From NCBI GenBank assembly GCA_951213105.1, contig OX578145.1:12282707-12346706 (forward strand): DNA of 64,000 bases. Reading direction: 5' to 3'. This document shows, in pieces, positions 10,681-21,640 of the stretch. How positions within the stretch are numbered: position 1 is the first letter of the stretch; the number at the start of each line of letters is the position of its first letter. Position numbers and translations under genes: made by a program. The stretch is from Amaurobius ferox (taxonomy: Eukaryota; Arthropoda; Arachnida; Araneae; Amaurobiidae). Below the pieces are notes generated by a model, which was not told the origin of the DNA, searched no databases, and saw nothing but the letters and a program-made list of their open reading frames with translations.

Positions 10681-12025
10681 AGGCAATGATCCTTTCTATA
10701 TAAATGGTACCATTTTCAAAGCTCAGAAATGTCCAGAATATCAGAAGTTTTTCCATATTCCAGACTACAAGAACAGAACTTAAAGGATCTACTGCCATGC
10801 AAATTAGTATAGTGTATAAGAATATTTCACTGACACAGCAGCGTAACATGTACGAAAGCATTCTATGTCATCATTGATGAATATTTGACACAGATGCCTT
10901 TCACTGCGAAAGTTCGTGGATTCAATATCCAATTGAAGCTGACGATTATGACTTCCCAATGCTTTAATAAAATATTCTCAAAATCATGCAAATGGTGGGT
11001 ATAATACAACGAATTTTAATTCAACAGTGTTTTGTTCATTCTGTAAACCTCTTTTGTGGATTGGATTTGACGAATCCACATTAGACGATAATATGCACTT
11101 AATGTCAGTTTTCTGAAAGATATATTCTATGCCTGTTTTTGACCCTTCTTAATAGCTACTTTTGCACGCTGCGTCTAAAGAAGGTGATAGGCTGTTGCAT
11201 ACTTTATGAATAATTTGCATGCTTTCTCAAACAAAACTTTTATGCTTTTCGTTCAGTGTTGGGTACATGGTAGATATATGAATAATGCTGTATTTCATCT
11301 GTAGAGTGTACTTTATGATCCCCCATAATAAAACCGTATATATTTAACCGTATTTAATTAATGAACTGTCCGATTTGTTGAACAGGCCTTTTCTCCATAA
11401 TTCAACATTTAAACAAGCAAAACCTTCCGACAAAACCTTAAAAGCTCAGCCGAATCGCAAATATTATTTAATAGCTGTGTCTTCGTCGCAAACTACCTTA
11501 ATTATTATTCATGTCCGATGTAATACCGAAGAAAATCTATAAAAGTCCTGTGCATTTCATGATTCATGAGCTTAGAGGGTCAAAGAAAGCCACTTTATTT
11601 CATAAACCGGACTACATCGCATTTTTTTCTCTCCTGCTGAAGTGCCCATATTGGGATCTGGGAGCCATTTATGTTCCTAATGGGTTGTGATTGCGCCCTC
11701 TAGTGCCTTCTGGATCACGCGATGACCTTTCTTGATCTTACGATACCATTCCGTTAGGTGCGCATGTGCGTGCTTGTGGAGGTCCAATTGGAGTGGGTAA
11801 TTAAATCCTTGCTCTTGGGACTATTTTAGACTGGTATCATAGGTCAGAGTTTCAGACGATTCGCGTTGATGATAGCAAGGTCCCATCAAGGCACAGATTC
11901 GAAATTCTATTTTTAGATGTTCGATCGAAAGAGAGAGAGAGAGAGAGACCGAGAAGAGAGGGATATAAACAAATTATCCCAGAATCCAGTTGCAACTTAC
12001 ACCAGAAGAATCACATGACCATTTT
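10681..12025. other. unassigned, low coding potential
   Basis: About 1.3 kb with no long frame. A (GA)n tract lies at 11931-11950. The 11640-11880 part is less AT-rich but shows no recognisable gene, RNA or repeat. Confidence 0.5.
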
Positions 12026-12480
12026 CAATTTTCAATTTCCTTACATCCATAGTTATGGAAAGTGTTGCAATGGGGTCGAAAATTTGAGTTCGAGTTTTCG
12101 AAGGAAAAGCACGTTTCATGTATTCCAGAAATCGAATGAAATGTTATTGAAGTGATGTCTGTGGGTGTGGCTGTGTGTATGGTGTATGTGTGTGTGATGC
12201 TGTTGATGTAATATCTCATGAAACAATAGAGCGATTTGAATGTAATTTGGTAAGATCATTACAATCAGTGAATACGGAAACTCTATTGATTGTAAACGCG
12301 ATCAAACATTCAAAACTCTCCCAAATTTTTCGAATTAATTTTTGAAAAATCATAAAAAAATATGAGCATTCAATGGATCTAAATAATTATTCATTTTATA
12401 CGAATAGCATCAACTTTGGAAGGTTAGCATGAACCGTTCTCGAGATATATTAATTTTTCGGATAAATGTATCAATACATA
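12026..12480 (-). mobile_element. R2 hairpin-ended repeat copy
   Basis: The terminal part CATCCATAGTTATGGAAAGT is followed by GGGTCGAAAATTTGAGTTCG, ATGTCTGTGGGTGTGGCTG and, further in, CCGTTCTCGAGATAT. These are the R2 landmarks in inverse order to the copies at 14105 and 21730. The copy is diverged and incomplete at its distal end. Confidence 0.6.
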
Positions 12481-12744
12481 AAAAAATGTAAGTATGGTAA
12501 ATAGGTTAATATTCCGTATACAAAATTATAGGACACATTTGCTGACATCATCGTGGACTTATCTCATTCCATTCACAAGAGAAGACACGTTTCGTAACTG
12601 TTTTGTATTTTGACTCCAATTGACAATTTTCCAATTATTATTTATTTCATGAGGCATTAATTAAATGTCACTGGAGGATTTTGCACATCAGCCAAATTAT
12701 TTTGTTTTGACCTATAAACAAACGTTGACCTATAAACCTAAGCA
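12481..12744. other. unassigned AT-rich stretch
   Basis: AT-rich DNA between R2 and a Helitron end. A TTTATTTCATGAGGCATTAA segment near 12640 resembles part of R1, so this may be R1/R2 debris. Confidence 0.4.
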
Positions 12745-12893
12745 AGTACATGAAGACAGACAAAAGGACAGACGGTCGCCTAAATTTTAAGTTAGACTAA
12801 GTCTACATATCAAAATTTCGTGGCATTCAATGCAGCCGTTTTTCCGTGATGATGAGACAAATGCAGATATATTTTCAATTTTATTTATATAGA
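12745..12893 (-). mobile_element. Helitron 5'-end fragment with intact TC terminus
   Basis: Minus-strand reading starts at 12893 with TCTATATAAATAAAATTG, preceded by A. It continues through CTCATCATCACGGAAAAACG and a diverged target-like ATTGAATGCCACGAAATTTT into GTCT repeats. The TC start and the A before it fit a Helitron inserted between A and T. The element is truncated after about 150 bases. Confidence 0.65.
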
Positions 12894-13508
12894 TAGATTG
12901 ATATGACAGAAAACATGATCCCACACTTTGCCTTTGTACTTATTATTCATTGGTGCACTAACTGTGTCACACGTGACGTCACATGAAAACTATGCATACA
13001 TTTAGCAGTTATAGTGTTGTTTCCTTCTGGACAGTCTGATCAGGGTAAAAGTTACGATGTAATAGCAACAGTATTGAATAATGTATTCTTTCCTGAATCG
13101 ATTTAATTCACGAACGTTCTATGACGCAACAATTGTCAAAAAGTTCTCCAATCTGTGGCGCAGTTGCAAGTGTAGGTTTTTTTTTCACAGAAGTTCGTTT
13201 TTAGTACAACGCTTTAGTACAAAAGCTTAGTGACGCACAAATCTTAGCTTACGTCTTATGACACTTCTATTTAATTTATACACACTAAGGACTCAAGCCG
13301 CGTTTACAAGACAAAGGATGGTAAAAGTCAATTCTTGGCGACATTTGCACAAAAACAGCTTGACGGACAAATTCCTATTTACATTACAAACGAAGCGAAT
13401 CTAAAATACAACCATCGCAAAGCGGTTGATATTTTTATGTTTTGACGTTCACAATTTTCTTTTCCAACAAAAGAAAGCTATCTTTCTAAAATAAGTCTAT
13501 CTTTCTAA
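12894..13508. other. unassigned AT-rich DNA
   Basis: No repeat or gene recognised. A short duplication, GCTATCTTTCTAAAATAAGT then CTATCTTTCTAAAG, lies at 13478-13510. Confidence 0.5.
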
Positions 13509-13821
13509 AGAAATCGTGGCTTCCATCGCCAAAACGAACTGTCATTCGACTCGATTCCTAATGAATGGGATGAATGGAGATTGACACATTTTATCCATTT
13601 CCAGAGGGTGTGGTTGGTGTCGACGGAATATGTTAATCAGACGATATTGATGCGAATTAAAAAAAAAAACTCCGGACGTGGTAATTGAGAAGGATCGTCC
13701 TTGGAGAGAACGAGATCTGACAGAAGAAAGGTATGAATTATTTCAAGAGGTGTTCGAGAAGTTGGCTAATGAGACTTTTTTGCGAGGAGATTGGTGTGAA
13801 AAGTTGTCGCGATGTAGTTAG
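13509..13821 (+). pseudogene. frameshifted coding remnant of unknown protein
   Basis: From a stop at 13506 a frame reads RNRGFHRQNELSFDS, IPNEWDEWRLTHFIHFQRVW and LVSTEYVNQTILMRIKKK into a run of ten or more A near 13660. Shifting frame at that run gives TPDVVIEKDRPWRERDLTEE, RYELFQEVFEKLANETFLRG and DWCEKLSRCS, then a stop at 13819. The two pieces together (about 100 residues) have the charged, mixed composition of real protein, unlike the usual AT-rich frames here. There is no initiator at the start and no clear splice sites. I do not recognise the family. It may be a retrocopy, a transposon protein fragment, or an exon in which the A-run length is a sequencing error. Confidence 0.4.
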
Positions 13822-14104
13822 AGATTGGGGCCTCAATGACAACACAATTATTTAATTGAGCTATATAGATATGTATTTAATTGATCTTTATCTAGTTGAT
13901 CTTTAGCGTTTGAACAAAGCTCTGTGTCTGGTATTTCATGAAGAGTTGAAGAGTGCCGGGAAGGAATATAAAATCAACCGTTGATATAGTTGATCGTAGA
14001 AGTAAAAAAAAACCAGAAAAATAATCATCAAACAGAGGGACATTTAGCTATGATAGTTTCAGCCTCTAGATATTTCCAAAATATAAAAAAAATTGATTGT
14101 TTGA
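13822..14104. other. unassigned AT-rich stretch
   Basis: Nothing recognised apart from low-complexity A runs. Confidence 0.5.
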
Positions 14105-14818
14105 TCACCAAGTTGGAAACATTCCACCAAATTCGCCGCCAAAATCTCACCAAGCGTTATTGACGGAGAAATAAGTTATTTTTATAGCAGATAAATGACT
14201 ATTTTCGCCCAAATGGAAAACTATTACCCAAAGTACCTTTTTTAATAAATGGAACGAACTAGATCAATCCACGAGAATGATGTCACCAAACTTATCGCAT
14301 AATATTACATATGAAAAGTGAACATATTTCACAATAGTTAATATTTTTATATTATTTTATGTGATTTATTTGATAAATTTATTTGAAAAATGGGCAATAC
14401 CTCGAGAACGGTTCGTACTAGCGTTATTAAGTTTATATCAATTGTTTTCTAATGAAAAATTACATAAGAAGTGACTATTTGCGTAACTTTAGTAAAGGTT
14501 TAAATTTTTTAATAATTTTTTCAAAATTGTACTCGAAAATTCAGGGGGTTCTGAACATTCGATTGCATTTAAGAACAATAGACTTCCAGTATTCACGGAC
14601 TGTAATTTTTGTACCAAATTTCGTTTAAACCTCTCCATTCCTTCATAAAGTGTCGTCTCCACAGACTCACTGACACACACACAGACATCACCTCAAAAAC
14701 GTTTAATTCGTGTTCAGGGATGTTTGAAACGTGCTCTCCCGTTGGACACTCGAATTCGAATTTTCGACCCTGTGACAATAATTTCCGTATACATTAACTA
14801 TGTCTATAAGGAAAGTAA
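14105..14818 (+). mobile_element. R2 hairpin-ended repeat copy
   Basis: Landmarks in order: TTCGCCGCCAAAATCTCACC, GAGAAATAAGTTATTTTTAT, ATCGCATAATATTACATATG, CCTCGAGAACGGTTCGTAC, TGAACATTCGATTGCATTTA, a short CACACACAGACATCAC tract, CTCGAATTCGAATTTTCGAC and a terminal hairpin (TTTCCGTATACATTAAC..TATAAGGAAAGT). The same series is at 21730-22515. About 0.7 kb, no protein frame. Confidence 0.75.
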
Positions 14819-15127
14819 AAATGACAATTTGTAAAATTTGTGCCCATTGCTTAATTAAATCGAAAAAAATTTACCCTGTACTTTTTTAATGAAAATTTAC
14901 CGAAATTATTGTTATTACGTTTTTTCTGTTTTTAATAGATGCGTAAATGTCTCCTATATACTTTCAGATACAGTTAAAGATTCGCACTTACAGTTTAGGT
15001 AAAATAGAATAAGTCAGGAATTCTTTAATCATCGATGAAATATCGACTGAATGTAGGATATTTTTGTCTGCGTAGGATGCTATAAAAACGAGTAATAGCT
15101 GGAAAAATATTTTTTTATTTCTTTTTA
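14819..15127. other. unassigned AT-rich stretch
   Basis: About 310 bases. No gene or repeat recognised. Confidence 0.5.
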
Positions 15128-15357
15128 TCAAATGGCCAGGCACTTTGACCTTCGTCATTCGCCTTTATTACAGCGGCCAGAGTGTGAACCATTTAGCCGT
15201 CCATTGACGTTGCCCCAGGGGCACCAGAGGGTGGCGGATCACATTGCGCCCACAACACAAACATCCATGCCTTACGTGGGGCTCGAACCCACAACGTGCC
15301 GGTCGAGCGATTGCTACGGAAAAGCTTGCCTTGACCACTCGACAACCACGTCGGCAG
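15128..15357 (-). mobile_element. SINE-C, tRNA-Ser-like head
   Basis: On the minus strand: A-box region GTGGTTGTCGAGTGGTCAAG, then the B box GTGGGTTCGAGCCCCACGT (a full T-arm stem), then GGCATGGATGTTTGTGTTGT. The order and the GTGGTCGAGYGGTCA start agree with the complete copy at 45499-45748. The head looks like a serine- or leucine-type tRNA with a long variable arm. The body after the head (GATCCGCCACCCTCTGG..GCCCCTGGGGCAACGTC) differs from the 45.5 kb copy, so these may be two subfamilies sharing a head. Poly-A or a tail is not evident. Confidence 0.65.
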
Positions 15358-15984
15358 CTGGAAAAATGTTGGAACAAAACATTCCGATAGATTTATAATT
15401 TTTTTCCAACAAAATTCCAAGGTTTTAGAGTTTTCTTACTACTTATAATCAGGTACTGCTTGTGCGTAAAATTTCAAATTTGTTTCTTTATCAGTTTAGG
15501 CCGCCATGAATTTCTCCTTTGGTCAGTCAGTTCCTCTCAGCTGTATGATATATATGCATATTATGAAGAGACGCGGTGACGTCTCGAAGTATTTTGAAAG
15601 TATCCAAAAGGCACAACCGTGTAATTATACCCATATATTGAGAAACGAAAATACAGACAAAAAAACGGATGGTCCCTACTCTTTTTTATATGTTCGTTAG
15701 ATTGCGACCCAGTACTTCGCACTCATGATTGATGTAATATCACGGGTGCGTTACCAAAATTTTATACGTTATGGTGTTTTGTGTCCCCTGTCCTATGTCT
15801 CCTGACTTCATATGTCGTGATATCACATTATGATGTCACATTATCAATCCATTTTCTCATTCATAAACATGGACCAATACAATTAAGGATCCAATATAAA
15901 ATTAACAAACTTCACCAGATGCCAATCGGTTTAAACTAAATAAGAATACGAAATCATTTAGTCAAATAAAAGGAAAATTATTCT
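15358..15984. other. unassigned AT-rich DNA
   Basis: No repeat or coding signal that I can match. It may include the 5' part of the LTR whose 3' end lies just downstream, but no TGTTAC start was found. Confidence 0.4.
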
Positions 15985-16110
15985 CTGTATAGTGTTTCTG
16001 GTTACGCTTCTTATGGGTACTTTAAATAAAAGCTGAAGTTATCTAGAAATTTAGACTCAACCTCGTGTCCTGATAGTACACCCATTATTGCAGAGGATGC
16101 ATCGTAACTG
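15985..16110 (+). mobile_element. LTR 3'-end (R-U5) fragment
   Basis: Shares ordered landmarks with the ends of the LTRs at 44924-45485 and 58046-59047: GTATAGTGTTTCTGGTTACG, a polyadenylation signal AATAAAAGC, AGTTATCTAGAAATTTAGAC and GTCCTGATAGTACACCC. It ends GAGGATGCATCGTAAC. The 5' part of the LTR was not located. Confidence 0.6.
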
Positions 16111-16249
16111 CATCTTTCCCAATCCATATCATGTTTTGCAGGAGAATGTCGAACTCTGCATGCGAAATATTCTCACGCTATGCAGTGAACTATTTGAGGG
16201 AATCGGCAAGAAAAACTCTCCTTTCAATTATGAATTCAGAGCGGCCCGT

Positions 16250-16600
16250 TGCCCTTCCAGCGACCAGAGATTAAAAAATATCGATTATCGAGTCACGAAT
16301 CGATCGTAACAAGATGGGCTGCGAAAGTTCACTCTTCCGAATGGGATCTGGACGATGGCCGGACTCGTTACTGTGTCGGGGTGTGCGGATCAGAACTTGA
16401 ACTCGAATACTCGATTTCGAATTTCGAGCTCACGAAGTTGCGTGCGCACGAGATGGATACTGCCGTGACTCGAACTCGTTGCTCTGGAATTTACAAGAGC
16501 AGAGCGAGTTCCTACCGTGATGGGATTAGAGTAGAAGCTAATACCTCCGTCAACCCCTGGCGGACTTTGAAAGAATTCAGTGCCCTTCCTTAATATCTAT
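16250..16600. other. GC-rich island with short inverted and direct repeats
   Basis: Contains several TCGAACTCG/CGAGTTC-type elements, and on the minus strand a B-box-like CGAGTTCGAGTCACGG near 16470. It may be a SINE on the minus strand. A plus-strand frame of 114 codons from 16249 covers it, but its composition is explained by the repeats and it resembles no protein that I know. Confidence 0.3.
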
Positions 16601-16627
16601 CTAGTTATTATCAATGCAGTTATCAAT

Positions 16628-16940
16628 CCAGACCCCCCAGAAACCCTGGTGGTGACCTATAAGGTTGAACTTTTCACATATATAGTAACGACTGCGAGAC
16701 AAAAATTAACGGAGTGAGATTTTTGATTCCTTCCAGAGGTTTCTTTTTCTGGTTTGATTTCTTAAAAAGTTTTTCCCAGATCCTCAAGACGTCTTAAAGT
16801 GATCTACGATAAATCTTTAAAGTATCGATCATAAGACAAAACATAATGGAGCCGGATTCTCGATTCCCTCCCTGACAGTAGAGAAAATTGTTTTTTCAAG
16901 TCTTTCCAGACACTTCAGAAACCTTGCGGTGATCCCCCTC
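16628..16940. repeat. three imperfect repeats of about 140 bp
   Basis: Each unit begins with a variant of CAGACNCCNCAGAAACCCT..GTGATC: at 16628 (CAGACCCCCCAGAAACCCTG), at 16778 (CAGATCCTCAAGACGTCTTA) and at 16909 (CAGACACTTCAGAAACCTTG). GATTTTTGATTCC / GATTCTCGATTCC motifs lie between them. Too diverged to define the unit exactly. Confidence 0.4.
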
Positions 16941-16942
16941 TT

Positions 16943-17350
16943 TTGATTAAAACTACATTTTTAGACGATAAGCTCTATGCAATGCTAGAATATAACCCTG
17001 ACGCCCGCGGTGTACGTTTTAAAAGAAATAAGCTATTTTTAATTTTATCTAAGTCTTTGGAAGAAAAAATCATTGTGAATTTAAGATTACTAAGGAAAAA
17101 AATTGAAAATAATTTGAAAGGAGAAAATGTTTACATTTATTGTTTGGGACAATGCGATCACTCTGATATGAAAGGGTTTAATAGAACAATAATTTACGTT
17201 TGAAATATTTCTTTGAAGAAAAGGAAAAAAACGAACCGAGTTTAAACAAAAATTTAATTAGCTAAGAAGAACGCTCCGGTTTTTAATATGAACACTGAAT
17301 GCATGCAGCAGTGAATGTGGATAGTCAATGGGTGAGCAGTAAAATTGAGT
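16943..17350. other. AT-rich stretch with an 86-codon frame
   Basis: A plus-strand frame occupies 16943-17203 (ends at a TGA). Its protein is lysine- and leucine-rich and matches nothing that I know. Context is repeats on both sides. I do not call a gene. Confidence 0.3.
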
Positions 17351-17415
17351 GTTCATGTAAAGGGTTCATGTAAAGGGTTCATGTAAAGGGTTCATGTAAA
17401 GGGTTCATGTAAAGG
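17351..17415 (+). repeat. 13-bp minisatellite, five perfect copies
   Basis: GTTCATGTAAAGG repeated five times without a mismatch, then breaking into GTTATG. Perfect identity implies recent expansion. Confidence 0.95.
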
Positions 17416-18524
17416 GTTATGAAAATGCTGATGATCTGGGTTAGTATCTAAATTGAAATGATTATACTTGATTGAAACACGTTTGACAACATTTTGTAGC
17501 AGCGTTACCCAGAAATGGATAGATAAACAGACAGATAAATCAAGGTGTTTATATTATTAATTAAGCAAAACAGCAGCTTAATTTATTTTTAAGAACGTTA
17601 GTTTTCCTGCCCTTGATAAGCTTAAAAACTTGGTAGTGGTTGTAACGCTGCTTACCCCAACACGATGTGTCAATGTCCCGAGACGAGGATTCGCTCCAAG
17701 AATAGCACAATGAATATGATTTAAAATTTTAATCGTAGGAATAGGTTGATTGAAACTCTAACCATTGCTTCATTAAAGCAAAATTTTCGTTTTTAATTAT
17801 TAATAGCGCATAATAGATAGGGCTAACTTATAGAAAACCATCTGCGGTGGCTCTATTCCGATGGAGCCGAAATAGTTTTGCATAAATAACATTTTGTAAA
17901 ACAAAACTCCAGTAAAGTTCAATAAATTTATTCGATTTTTTCAGATTCATTTGTTTCGTTTCCAAGTTTTCGAAGAGCTACAAATGACTCACTAACTAGC
18001 TAGCTAGCACTTTTAGTTTTCGCCCCGATTTCATCTGGAGACTCCGATCATAGACTTCTATGTCAAAATATGAAATAATTTTACTAACTTGCTTTGCGGT
18101 ATATAAATTCAACTTATACAATATGTCTGATGAGATTTTACTTTCAAGTTAATTTAGAAACTCGCCTGACGTCATATAAATATGTACTTGAATATGTATA
18201 TATTCATCTATTCTGTTTAAACGTATCAAAATCATTAAACATCTTTAGAACTCCCAAGATTTTTGAACCCCCTAATTTATTTAAACAAAATAAAATACCT
18301 GATGGTTATTCACCCATATTTCATCAAGGATAAAAGCATATGACAAATTTAAAAAACGGAAAATTTTCAATCTTCTTCAACTTAACGGAACGATTACTCG
18401 AAAGCAATAAGATATTTTTTTTAATTAATATGGATTTAGAAACTGATTTTAATAATCCATATTTTTCTCGTTTACGATTTATATATGTTATACAGTTTCA
18501 AAGATATTTCGAGTGAAAGTTGGA
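17416..18524. other. unassigned AT-rich DNA
   Basis: Nothing coding. The segment 17840-17880 (GCGGTGGCTCTATTCCGATG..GAGCCGAAATAG) is the inverse of a segment at 43313-43350, so it belongs to a dispersed repeat. GCTAGCTAGCTAGC-type sequence occurs near 17995. Confidence 0.5.
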
Positions 18525-18540
18525 GGGGGGGGGGGGGGAA
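18525..18540 (+). repeat. poly-G run
   Basis: About 15 consecutive G, followed at once by a C-containing segment. It could form a G-quadruplex; length may be unreliable in assembly. Confidence 0.8.
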
Positions 18541-19240
18541 CCCACCCGGACACATTTTTAGGTTTCTTCCAAGAAAAATGTCAAAAAGTTAAAATATTGA
18601 AGTTATTTTACATATTCATAATCTGGACCCTTTTCCTGAACAAACAAAAGTTTATGTACGTTTATATCTATATTAGGTTCCAAAGTATAAGCGCCCAAAA
18701 TGTCTATATTTTTCGTAACGTGCCAATTTCAGAAACAGAAACCCCAAGTATAGATGCTATTCACAACAAAACTATAAATCTCTGCTATCTACAGGTACTT
18801 TGCACATAATGGCTAATTAACCACTCAGTTGTGAAGATAATTACAAAAATCAAAACCAGTCCACGAATTCTGGCATGGGGGCTATTTTGTACAATCATTT
18901 GCTCAAACTGCCATGAAAAAATATCGGCGGTTAAAAATATTCGCTATCAAACAGCTTACAACATTTTAAAGTTGCAATATTTCGTTAATTACTGTATAAA
19001 AAGTTGATTAAAAGTAGCAAATGATTTCAGGGACAAAAAATAAAGAAAACAACTGTTTATGTTGTTACTAAAGAAATATTTTAATTTCAGATTGTTTTAA
19101 ACGGTTGTTTGAGCGATATTTTAGAGCATATAACGTTTTCATTGTATTGTCAGTATATTTAAATTGCATTTTTGTTGTATGCTGTTTGATGCTGAAGATA
19201 CTTCCACACCCACTAGCATATCAAAGTGAACTAGTTAGAT
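18541..19240. other. unassigned AT-rich DNA
   Basis: No gene, RNA or repeat recognised. Confidence 0.5.
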
Positions 19241-19257
19241 ATCCGTGATATAATATT

Positions 19258-19530
19258 GCAGAGTCCACTTCGGCAATAAGAGCTTGCAATTTCGTCCTAG
19301 TAGCTCAACTGTAAAGAGTCGGCTGGACAGTTCGGAGATCCAGGGTTCGATTCCAGGTTGGGACAGCAATATTCTTTACAATGGCGCCCGAACAAGTCAA
19401 CCCTGTAGGTTAGTGCAAAGATGTCGGAGGTCTGAAGACCCCAGACCGTGCGACTCACATATTGGGTTTAGAGTAGCTATCTGCACGGCCGGGAAAGGAT
19501 ACCTCCTGCATTCAGGAGGCACCCAAGGTC
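19258..19530 (+). mobile_element. SINE-B / LTR-like unit with tRNA-like sequence and PBS
   Basis: A tRNA-like block (19297-19366: A-box region AGTAGCTCAACTGTAAAGAG, B box GGGTTCGATTCCAGG) is preceded by AGTCCACTTCGGCAATAAGA, which the second copy at 19884 also carries. After the tRNA-like block comes TTCTTTACA, then at 19382-19393 TGGCGCCCGAAC. That is the standard primer-binding site complementary to tRNA-Lys in many LTR retroelements. The body continues with TCGGAGGTCTGAAGACCCC and CTGCACGGCCGGGAAAGG. It may be a SINE, or the LTR end of a small retroelement holding a tRNA-like insert. Confidence 0.5.
19382..19393 (+). promoter_or_regulatory. tRNA-Lys-type primer-binding site
   Basis: TGGCGCCCGAAC, complementary to the 3' end of tRNA-Lys, one base after a CA (TTCTTTACA). 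That is the arrangement seen at LTR/PBS junctions. Twelve exact bases are unlikely by chance in 64 kb of AT-rich DNA. Confidence 0.55.
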
Positions 19531-19883
19531 TACCATCCCACCAAACGAACTTTTATTTAGGTCTAAAAATATTACAATTTATAATAAATATTGTGATTAA
19601 ACAGACAGTTTTACATTATATTTGAACTTGACAAGTACGTCCATTTTACAAAAATGGGAAAATATGATGTCGGAGGTCTGAAAGTGATCCTAGTACGACT
19701 AGTACGGTTTGAGTGGACTCTGGAGGATTGAACGCCAATTTCAAATTGAGAGGATAACGACCACGCAGAATACTAACCTGGGTAGAATAGTAGTATCAGG
19801 AGGCTAACCCGAGATAAAAATAGCAGGAGGTGGTCAGACAATTTGTCAATAGCGCGCCAATCTGACATTAAATAGTGGAGAAT
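19531..19883. repeat. spacer between SINE-B copies, partly duplicated
   Basis: GATGTCGGAGGTCTGAAAG at 19664 repeats the GATGTCGGAGGTCTGAAG of the first copy (19411-19428), so a second unit begins inside this spacer. GATCCTAGTACGACTAGTAC is a small palindrome. Confidence 0.45.
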
Positions 19884-20005
19884 GCAAAGTCCACTTCGAC
19901 AATAAGAGCATGCAATTTCGTCCCAGTAGCTCAGCGGTAGAGCATCGGCTGGCCAGTTCGGAGATCCGGAGTTCGATTCCCGGTAGGGATAGCAAGATTC
20001 TGTAC
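19884..20005 (+). mobile_element. SINE-B second copy, tRNA-like head
   Basis: Starts with the shared AAAGTCCACTTCGACAATAA. Then a well-preserved tRNA-like sequence 19920-19990 follows: CCAGTAGCTCAGCGGTAGAG (A box, D arm), GGCTGGCCAGTTCGG, and GGAGTTCGATTCCCGG (B box, T arm), closing with TAGGGAT. It lacks the primer-binding-site body of the first copy. The A and B boxes look close to functional, but the acceptor stem has mismatches. Confidence 0.6.
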
Positions 20006-21640
20006 AATATATATTATGATTTTCCTTCCTCCTAGATTTTCCCTTCAATTCTTTTTTAATCAGCAATTTTCTTCGTGTGTTCCGTGATACAAAAATTTAT
20101 TGACTGATTCTTGCCTTTGTTAGTGATGGTACTCTGTATTTTTATTTTGTAGAAAAATGCTGTTTTGTTTTTAGTGTTTTTTGCCTCCAAAAGCAGTGGA
20201 TACTTTTAATGGACTATGATGCTGTTAAACTAACGGTTTATTTTGCAGAAAGAAATACCTTTACCTTTTAAATTTACATTGTATACATACTTTAATATAA
20301 AAGAAATGCTGGATGTACAATTACAAAATATTTGAAATATTCAATGTAAATACATACAGCAGGTTAATACATTACAGGACATTAAAATAACTCATTTTAC
20401 ATGAAATCAATCACGGCAATCAGTCTGCTTGAATTTAAAAATAAAATTTTATTTATGCACGGTAGAATTGACTTTTTCGAAAAATCGGTAAAAATTGAAA
20501 AATAACATCAGAGATATAAGATTCATTAAAATTAGAAAAAAGATGTTTGTTCCTTCTGTAATATTTTATTTAAACTTCATTTACTCGGCTACATATCGCA
20601 ATTTAACTGTAAAAAAATAGATGAAAGCAAACTTCATTTAATAACGTCAAAAATCATAATCGGGAAGTCTTGAGTCAATGAAAGATAATTAATGTGTATA
20701 AAAGATGTAATAATTTTCATTTTCAGAAACACTTTATAATGTATAGGAGAAAGGATTATAGTAAAAACATCATACAATTTACCCAAATATCTGAAGCAAT
20801 TATTATTACGAAATTTTCATTAAATACCAGAATTAGAAAACGTAAAAACTTAACAATTTTATATTACAACATTTTTAAATGCAACTTTCTATTATTTTAA
20901 TAGTTATATTTATTTATTTTTTAAGTTTTCATTTTAATTTTTGAAATATACCCACAATATCACTTTTATAAAGGATAAAACCGTTTACTCTTGTATTCGG
21001 TTTGTTTATCAAAATTACTTTTCACATTATTCTTGATGTAATAAAATTTACTGAAATCTGAATAACTCAGTCGGCCACCTGCGAATATAACAATAAATTG
21101 TAGTAAAATGTTATATAAAATGGATTGTATTGACAATGTTATAAGGCAATTGATTGTAACAGTATTGATTATACTTCTGTTTATCTGGCAATGAATTATA
21201 GTAACTTTCAAATTAGTATCATGGAGGAAACAGGGATTTGAAACTCCATTTTGGGAAAATTTCAAAATCGTTTGAGACAATAACTGATGTTCCGCTGGGA
21301 TAAGCTAATTCCTACCACATTGTATGTATTTCAATGATGAAAGACAAACATATATTAAATAATATTTATTTAAGCTATTAATTTTGAAGAAAAATATATT
21401 ATCAGTGCAATCTAAATATCTGAAAACAATAAAAAAATGTTCCTGTGAGTTCAAATTTGTTTTCCCTTCCAATTTATTTTTGTTCCCACATATTCAATAG
21501 CCTGCCTATTTTACAAACAAAAAAAATCTTATGTGGGCAGCTTTCCTTATATAATGCAATGAATTTACTATTTTTACAATAAAAAAATAGGTTTATCTTA
21601 TAGTAGCTATTTATATTCTTTCCAAGAAATTGAATTTTCG
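20006..21640. other. unassigned AT-rich DNA
   Basis: About 1.6 kb of very AT-rich sequence. Frames of 60-100 codons occur on both strands and are composition effects. No repeat matched. Confidence 0.5.

Noticed and set aside
9985..11400. Tc1-like transposon on the minus strand
   Set aside because: Only an end-like AAACGTATTCGGACACC was seen. No transposase motif could be read and no partner terminus was found.
15132..15420. Three overlapping frames of 69-88 codons
   Set aside because: They lie on SINE-C, a tRNA-derived repeat, on both strands.
19920..19990. Functional tRNA gene
   Set aside because: A and B boxes are good, but the acceptor and anticodon stems are mismatched, no anticodon loop with U33 fits well, and the sequence sits in a repeat with a second diverged copy.
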